From Pseudonocardia sp. (lineage in GTDB: Bacteria > Actinomycetota > Actinomycetes > Mycobacteriales > Pseudonocardiaceae): a stretch of 32,909 nt of DNA. Every line of letters begins with the position of its first letter. The first letter of the stretch is position 1. Positions 31,888 through 32,909 of this stretch are shown piece after piece. Where the stretch lies: positions 1 through 32,909 of the forward strand of contig JAJAZD010000246.1 in assembly GCA_026785945.1 (NCBI GenBank), given 5' to 3'. The notes under the pieces are model-generated. The model had not been told where the DNA came from. It searched no databases and was given only the letters and a program-made list of their open reading frames with translations. The position numbers and the translations under genes were made by a program.

Positions 31888-32909
31888 TCAGCCGAGGAAT
31901 GCGTTGCGACGTTGGCTCAGCAGGCGGTAGAGGGTGTGCTGGATCGTCTCCCGCACCTGGTCGGTCAGGTTGAAGACCCTCATGGGGTCGTCGGCGTCGG
32001 CGGGATCGACCGTGTCGGTGCAGAGCGGGGCACCGAACTCGATGTACCACTTGGACGGCAGCGGCACGAGGCCCAGTGGCCCGAACAGCGGGAACAGGGG
32101 CGTCACCGGGAAGTACGGCGCCCCGACGAGCCGCGCCAGCGCCTTGATCTCGCCGATCTTCGGATAGATCTCCTCGGCGCCCACGATGGAACACGGGATG
32201 ATCGGCACCCCGGTGCGCAGCGCCGCCGAGACGAACCCGCCGCGGCCGAAACGCTGCAGCTTGTAGCGGTCGGCGAACGGCTTGCCGATGCCCTTGAACC
32301 CTTCCGGCCACACCCCCACCAACTCCCCCGCGGACATGAGCCGTTCCGCGTCGGGCGTGCAGGCCAGCGTGCTGCCCTGCTTGCGCGCGAGCGCACCGAC
32401 ACCCGGAAGGCGGAACGCCACGTCGGCCGCCAGCAGCCGCAGGTGGCGGCGCGCGGGATGGTCGTCGTGCAGGGCCACGGACGTCATCAGCGCGTCGAGC
32501 GGCAGCGTGCCGGAGTGGTTGGCCACCACGAGCGCACCACCGGTGTCGGGCACGTTGTGCATGCCGATCGTCTCGACACGGAACCACTTGCGGTAGAGCG
32601 GGCGCATCGCCGGCAGCAGCACGTGGTCGGTGAGGTCGGCGTCGAAGCCGAAGTCGTCCACCGCGTAGTCGCCCTCGACGCGGCGACGCAGGAACGCCAG
32701 GGCCGACGCCAGTGCCTCCTCCCACTCCGAGGGCTCGGGCTCGACGTCGGGCGGGTCGGCATCCGACAGCGCCGACGGATCCGCCGGCGCCGACCGACCG
32801 ACCAGCGGCGACGGGTCCGCCAGCGGCGACGGGTCCGTCAGCGGCGACGGGTCCGTCAGCGGCGACGGGTCCGTCAGCGGCGACGGGTCGGGCGCGGCCC
32901 GGTCCTGAC
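31888..32909 (-). CDS. Lysophospholipid (1-acylglycerol-3-phosphate) acyltransferase-like protein, 5' partial
   Basis: The frame is open to the window edge, so the N-terminus is missing and at least 339 residues are encoded. The PlsC-like domain shows VVANHSGTLPLDALM, the catalytic H-X4-D type block, then VWPEGFKGIGKPF and GVPIIPCSIVGAEEIYP. The segment upstream includes PSEWEEALASALAFLRRRVE and a run of DPSPLT hexapeptides. A GTG at the MDDFGFDAD position could start a 257-residue form, but conserved-looking coding sequence with normal codon bias continues upstream. The likely role is acyl transfer to glycerolipids at the membrane; the substrate is unknown. It converges with the HAD-IB hydrolase. 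Confidence 0.87.
   Translation of the reverse strand, partial: QDRAAPDPSPLTDPSPLTDPSPLTDPSPLADPSPLVGRSAPADPSALSDADPPDVEPEPSEWEEALASALAFLRRRVEGDYAVDDFGFDADLTDHVLLPAMRPLYRKWFRVETIGMHNVPDTGGALVVANHSGTLPLDALMTSVALHDDHPARRHLRLLAADVAFRLPGVGALARKQGSTLACTPDAERLMSAGELVGVWPEGFKGIGKPFADRYKLQRFGRGGFVSAALRTGVPIIPCSIVGAEEIYPKIGEIKALARLVGAPYFPVTPLFPLFGPLGLVPLPSKWYIEFGAPLCTDTVDPADADDPMRVFNLTDQVRETIQHTLYRLLSQRRNAFLG
32807..32889 (-). repeat. 18-bp in-frame tandem repeat, four to five copies
   Basis: Units of ggcgacgggtccgtcagc repeat at 32807-32824 (one change), 32825-32842, 32843-32860 and 32861-32878, with a partial copy to 32889. On the coding strand they give DPSPLT/DPSPLA hexapeptides at the N-terminus of the acyltransferase. 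Confidence 0.95.

Noticed and set aside
1-32909. tRNA, rRNA, insertion sequence, prophage or defence genes
   Set aside because: No cloverleaf, transposase, integrase or known defence domain was found on either strand; nearly all bases belong to recognisable core genes.

Overview
The window is high-GC actinobacterial chromosome. The gene families and their order suggest a Pseudonocardiaceae-type organism, possibly Pseudonocardia: BldC, a BldN-type sigma factor with an RsbN-type partner, a rex-hemA-hemC-hemD operon, an EspI-like MinD ATPase, and the System II cytochrome c genes beside hemL. The genus is inference only. Almost every base is coding, many neighbours overlap as ATGA/GTGA/TGATG, and the first ~57 bases look like a contig-edge artefact.

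Layout. (a) 1-3918, minus strand: a membrane protein, a two-domain TerD protein and an FAD/Fe-S oxidoreductase cut off by the window edge. (b) 3945-7203, plus strand: a DUF4177 protein, then menB, menE and menA of menaquinone synthesis, with a DUF4229 gene overlapping menA convergently. (c) 7588-9623: bldC, a 70-residue membrane protein and a convergent MinD/EspI-like ATPase. (d) 9779-23194, minus strand: about 13.5 kb of co-directional genes. In transcription order these are rex, hemA, hemC, hemD, hemB, an RDD membrane protein, a Pro/Gly-rich membrane protein, hemL, a histidine phosphatase, a TlpA/ResA thioredoxin lipoprotein, ccdA, resB and ccsB. (e) 23507-27864, minus strand: a fasciclin lipoprotein, a membrane-anchored sulfite-oxidase-family molybdoenzyme, a glutaredoxin-like protein and an acyl-CoA ligase. 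(f) 28335-31784, plus strand: a BldN-type sigma factor, its RsbN-like membrane anti-sigma factor and a HAD-IB hydrolase. A 1-acylglycerophosphate acyltransferase-like gene runs in from the right edge on the minus strand.

How it fits together. Block (d) links heme synthesis to cytochrome c assembly. A clear Rex operator (TTGTG-N8-CACAA) lies on a good promoter upstream of rex, so at least rex-hemACD should respond to NADH/NAD+. Block (b) makes the quinone pool feeding the same respiratory chain. Blocks (c) and (f) carry regulators known from sporulating actinomycetes.

I see no rRNA, tRNA, CRISPR array, transposase, prophage or recognisable defence system. The items most worth checking are: a codon-position shift showing a probable frameshift at the 3' end of rsbN; a ~97% GC patch replacing the conserved SUMT-like motif in hemD; a repeat family that is both intergenic and part of the resB coding start; a large interrupted hairpin just upstream of hemB; and a candidate BldN-type promoter before rsbN.
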